A DNA stretch of 64,000 nt, taken from the NCBI RefSeq assembly GCF_026162365.1, contig NZ_JAOANW010000019.1, forward strand, positions 26,028-90,027. Reading direction: 5' to 3'. Made by a program: the position numbers and the translations under genes. The first letter of the stretch is position 1. Each line of letters starts with the position of its first letter. Below the pieces are notes generated by a model that saw only the letters and a list, made by a program, of their open reading frames with translations, had not been told where the DNA came from and ran no database searches. Source of the DNA: Nitratireductor luteus. GTDB taxonomy: Bacteria; Pseudomonadota; Alphaproteobacteria; Rhizobiales; Rhizobiaceae. Positions 61,441 to 64,000 of the stretch are shown here, in pieces.

Positions 61441-61998
61441 ATGACTGAAGTCAATGGGTGGACCGTCGAGCATATATCCGAAGCTGTCGAAGGCGTCCGG
61501 CAGCAGCCGGAAGCCGGTGTTCTGACCTGGCGCAGCCGCGTCGCGTGGGACGGCGCGTTCGGTCTCGACGTGCGGACGCTCGACATCGAGCAACTCGGGC
61601 AGAGGATGCCTCGCCATTTTACCATGCGCGGCGATCATCCGCCCGAATTGCTCGGCCAGAACACCGGCCCAACGGCGGTCGAAACGCTGCTCGCGGCGCT
61701 CGGCGCTTGCATGACTGGAACTTTCGCCGCCCAAGCGACCGTGCGCGGCGTGGCACTGAGTCGCCTGGAAGTTGACGTGCAGGCCGAGATGGACCTCAAT
61801 GGATTCTTTGGCCTCAAGCCCGTCTCGCCCGCCGTTTCGGACGTGAAACTGGTCTATCGCGTGGAATCGGATGCAAGTCCCGAGACGCTTTCCGATATCC
61901 TCGATGCGACAAAGGCGCTGTCGCCCGTCTTCAATACCGTGACCCGGCCAGTAGCGGTCGAGGCCGCCTTCGCGAACGCTGCTCCGAAAGTGCAGTAG
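61441..61998 (+). CDS. OsmC-family protein
   Basis: A 185-residue OsmC-like protein: VETLLAALGACMTGTFAAQA holds the conserved Cys region of the fold, and VRGVALSRLEVDVQAEMDLN follows. Only the first of the two cysteines of peroxidatic OsmC/Ohr proteins was seen, so peroxidase activity is doubtful; it belongs to the broader OsmC family. The ATG at 61441 follows GAAAGGGAGCTGGACC. It precedes the cupin gene by 42 nt, likely an operon. Confidence 0.82.
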   Translation: MTEVNGWTVEHISEAVEGVRQQPEAGVLTWRSRVAWDGAFGLDVRTLDIEQLGQRMPRHFTMRGDHPPELLGQNTGPTAVETLLAALGACMTGTFAAQATVRGVALSRLEVDVQAEMDLNGFFGLKPVSPAVSDVKLVYRVESDASPETLSDILDATKALSPVFNTVTRPVAVEAAFANAAPKVQ

Positions 61999-62040
61999 CC
62001 GATCCCGAGCGGAATCGAACAAAGTGAGGATATTGTTGCC

Positions 62041-62517
62041 ATGACCATTCAAACCAAAGCATTGCGCCTGACCGTATCCATGCTGGTCGCGGGCACGACC
62101 GCCACTGGAGCGCTGGCCGGCGAAGCAGCGGGTGAATTCACCGCAAAACCGATCGGTGCCGGAACCTATAGCGGCCATCAGGGCAAGATTGGTATGTCAG
62201 TCAGCGAAAGCGAGAAGAAAGAAATAGTCACCGTGGTGGGCGATATGCCGGTCGGCTCGGCTGTCGGTTTCCACTACCATCCAGGCTATGCCCTGGTGGC
62301 CGTGACCAAGGGCAAGCTTGCCTCGCTCGATAGCGCCGAATGCGATACCCGCGTCGAATATGAAGCCGGCGAGGCGTTCTTCGATTTTCCCGGTCACAGG
62401 CATGACATTGTCAACATCGGCGATGAGCCGGCGCAGTTCGTGGTCACGTTCCTGCTGCCGGAAGGTGAGAAGCCTCTCTACCCGATCGATGATCCGGGAG
62501 CAGAAAACTGCCACTGA
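62041..62517 (+). CDS. Secreted single-domain cupin
   Basis: A 158-residue protein with a signal peptide (TKALRLTVSMLVAGTTATGALAG, roughly residues 5-27). The cupin domain reads PVGSAVGFHYHPGYALVAVT, KGKLASLDSAECDTR, then PGHRHDIVNIGDEPAQFVV, with both His metal-site motifs (HYHPG and GHRHD). It is probably periplasmic. It lies 42 nt after OsmC and may be co-transcribed. The function is unknown. Confidence 0.8.
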   Translation: MTIQTKALRLTVSMLVAGTTATGALAGEAAGEFTAKPIGAGTYSGHQGKIGMSVSESEKKEIVTVVGDMPVGSAVGFHYHPGYALVAVTKGKLASLDSAECDTRVEYEAGEAFFDFPGHRHDIVNIGDEPAQFVVTFLLPEGEKPLYPIDDPGAENCH

Positions 62518-62639
62518 ACGCTGATCAACTCGTCCGCGCCGGCGCACAGCTGCAGGCGCGGGGGGCGTTGGTGACAGCGTCGAAGAAATTGACGAGATCG
62601 CTCGTCGCGACGCGACGAGACTTTAATGGTATCCTGCGG

Positions 62640-63170
62640 AGGGCTCTATACGGCCATCGTCGGCGGCTTTTTCGTCTCTGCGCTCGGCGGCAGCCGGTTC
62701 CAGATCGGTGGAGCGGCGGGCGCCTTCGTCGTGCTCGTTGCGGCGACCGTGCAGGCGCATGGCATGGACGGGCTCATCCTCGCCGTGATCCTGTCGGGCC
62801 TGATGCTCATGGCCGTCGGCCTCCTGCGGCTCGGTACCTACATCAAGTTCATTCCCTATCGGCGACGGTCGGCTTTACCGTCGGTATCGCCGTCATCATC
62901 TTCGCCTGCCAGATCAAGGACCTCCTGGGCCTGCGGCTCAGCGGGGCGGAGCCGGGACCGCTCATCGAGAAACTGCCGGTGCTGTGGTCCGGCCTGCCGA
63001 CCGCAAATCCCGCGACCGTCTTTTGGCCGGGGCGACCATCGCCCTCATCGTCGGCCTCAAGCGGGTGCGGCCGCACTAGCCGGGCATGCTGATCGCCGTG
63101 GCGGTGACGGGCTGGCGACCGTAGGTCTCGGCCTGCCGGTCGCCACCATCGGCACGGCTTTCGGCGGTAG
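62640..63170 (+). pseudogene. Second, decayed partial copy of sulP
   Basis: GLYTAIVGGFFVSALGGSRF, QIGGAAGAFVVLVAATVQAH, LAVILSGLMLMAVGLLRLGT, then after a lost base near 62860 SATVGFTVGIAVIIFACQIK and later ATIGTAFGG. It corresponds to 39029-39570 of the intact SulP gene, with many synonymous differences and several single-base indels. It begins at GGGCTCTATACGGCCATCGT and ends where the agmatinase remnant begins. Confidence 0.85.
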
Positions 63171-63466
63171 GAGACCTCCCAGAGATACTCCGCGCCGCCG
63201 CGGATGCCGATCTGGATAGTCCGCTCGGGGTCGAGCACCCCGTCCAGGGCCGCCAAGCGAAGGGTGCACATCTGAGGACGTGATCGTACGGGCCGCTCCG
63301 CTCGATGGTACGCACCGCGCGGGGGCCAGAGCGGCTTCCGTTGCGGTTCGTCACGCCCAGGTCCATCGGTACGCCGACAAGCGCGATGTCGAGACCACAA
63401 AGTCGGGCCCAATCCCACGGAGGTCCGTGTTTGGGTCGGATCACGTCGATGCTCCCATGGAGCCAG
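63165..63466 (-). pseudogene. Agmatinase/ureohydrolase remnant
   Basis: The minus strand reads LCGLDIALVGVPMDLGVTNR, NGSRSGPRAVRTIERSGPYD, then in another frame DPERTIQIGIRGGAEYLWEV. These are the N-terminal strand and a later IGIRG segment of ureohydrolases, with the metal-binding histidine regions missing between. It is cut by the sulP remnant at 63165. Confidence 0.65.
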
Positions 63467-63802
63467 AACGTCCGCTTCTTGATGATCCGAGCCTCGAAGC
63501 TACTGGTCCCCTTCGGCCCAGGACTGCCGGGGCCGCAACACGCTCGGTCTTTCCCGGCGTGTTGACGTTCTCGATTTAGATCTTGCCGTCAGTTGCGGAC
63601 ATCGAGTACCGCCTCGACATAGTCGATTTTCGGTCGGCGATCGGGCCACAGAAGACCGTGTGAAGGGGTATGCTTTGGCTTGTTTTTTATGATGGACATC
63701 GCTAGCTGGGCACGCTCCGGCAATTTGGCCGGGTTTTTCCTGCGCCAGCCAACCAGCTTACCAGTCAGCCAGCGCCTCATTCTGTTCTTAAAGGAGGGGG
63801 AC
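63467..63802. other. Unassigned stretch before the TonB receptor
   Basis: About 335 bases. A minus-strand frame (63589-63780, MRRWLTGKLVGWRRKNPAKL) has protein-like composition but no recognised family. The upstream region of the receptor gene ends in the strong ribosome site AAGGAGGGGGAC. No clear Fur-type box was seen. Confidence 0.3.
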
Positions 63803-64000
63803 GTGAGGACTGGTTTGTCATTTGTCCAGCTTTTTGTCTTAACATCTATCGCTGTCAGCCTTGCCGAGGCGGCATTCGCACAAGAGGATCAGGCTTCCGA
63901 TACGTCGCAGACGAACGGCGATGTGACGGTGCTGGAAAGGCTCCTGGTGACGGCGCCGCTGTTCGGCGCGCCCGACACGGCAACGCGCAGCGTCACCCTC
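63803..64000 (+). CDS. TonB-dependent receptor, N-terminal part (runs off window)
   Basis: GTG start at 63803 after AAGGAGGGGGAC. A signal peptide (RTGLSFVQLFVLTSIAVSLA, cleaved near AFA) is followed by QEDQASDTSQTNGDVTVLER LLVTAP, which contains a TonB-box-like DVTVLERLLVTA as in siderophore or vitamin receptors. The plug and barrel lie beyond the window. Confidence 0.7.
   Translation, partial: MRTGLSFVQLFVLTSIAVSLAEAAFAQEDQASDTSQTNGDVTVLERLLVTAPLFGAPDTATRSVTL

Noticed and set aside
1..64000. CRISPR array, rRNA or complete tRNA
   Set aside because: No regularly spaced repeats, rRNA-like conserved stretches or full cloverleaf with anticodon arm were found on either strand.

Overview
The window looks like an accessory stretch of a high-GC alphaproteobacterial genome, most likely of the order Hyphomicrobiales (Rhizobiales). 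Pointers are the TRAP and TAXI transporters, an IalB-type remnant, ccoS with a ccoI remnant, a TrbE remnant, and the many LysR regulators. No rRNA, complete tRNA or CRISPR array was seen. All identifications come from reading translated sequence and motifs by eye; no database search was run.

Layout. 1-5.5 kb: pirin, LysR, isochorismatase hydrolase, Kef-type antiporter, then a frameshifted chloroperoxidase-like hydrolase and a broken cupin. 6-8.2 kb: hipBA module with an array of operator-like palindromes, and a small RHH regulator. 8.3-9.7 kb: broken phnE and ialB. 9.7-15.3 kb: intact catabolic operon (TAXI binding protein, fused TRAP permease, AtuA/DUF1446, AtuA-like protein) with a divergent LysR. 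15.4-24.2 kb: HerA-like ATPase, then a LysR-headed operon of amidase, three-part TRAP transporter, RidA and D-amino-acid oxidase/dehydrogenase. 24.3-26.1 kb: antitoxin with a nonsense-truncated toxin, and a left-end IS110 copy fused to a tyrosine recombinase scrap. 26-38 kb: two parallel loci, each with a TPR-LuxR regulator upstream of enzymes on the same strand (flavin monooxygenase plus DUF302; hydrolase-methyltransferase fusion), separated by HxlR, GFA and nitrilase genes and by integrase, methyltransferase and dinB remnants. 38-45.4 kb: XRE-SulP pair, ccoS with a ccoI remnant, a muramidase remnant fused in frame to a right-end IS110 copy, and a Fic protein. 45.6-64 kb: islands of intact genes (alpha/beta hydrolase, ArsR-YCII, TacAT-like module, LysR, DUF4242, rhodanese, NreB-like efflux with CsoR/RcnR regulator, VOC, GlxA-AraC with OsmC, secreted cupin, start of a TonB receptor) among debris of IS256, IS1380, serine and tyrosine recombinases, FtsK, TrbE, MFS, SDR, sulP and agmatinase genes.

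Functional reading. The intact parts are mainly catabolic import-and-degrade operons under LysR control, stress or metal defence genes, and toxin-antitoxin-like modules. The gene remnants, the two reciprocally truncated IS110 copies, an exact 64-bp repeat at 38.0 and 51.4 kb and a second partial sulP at 62.6 kb point to repeated insertion, recombination and decay. Many lesions are single-base indels, so some may be assembly or read errors.
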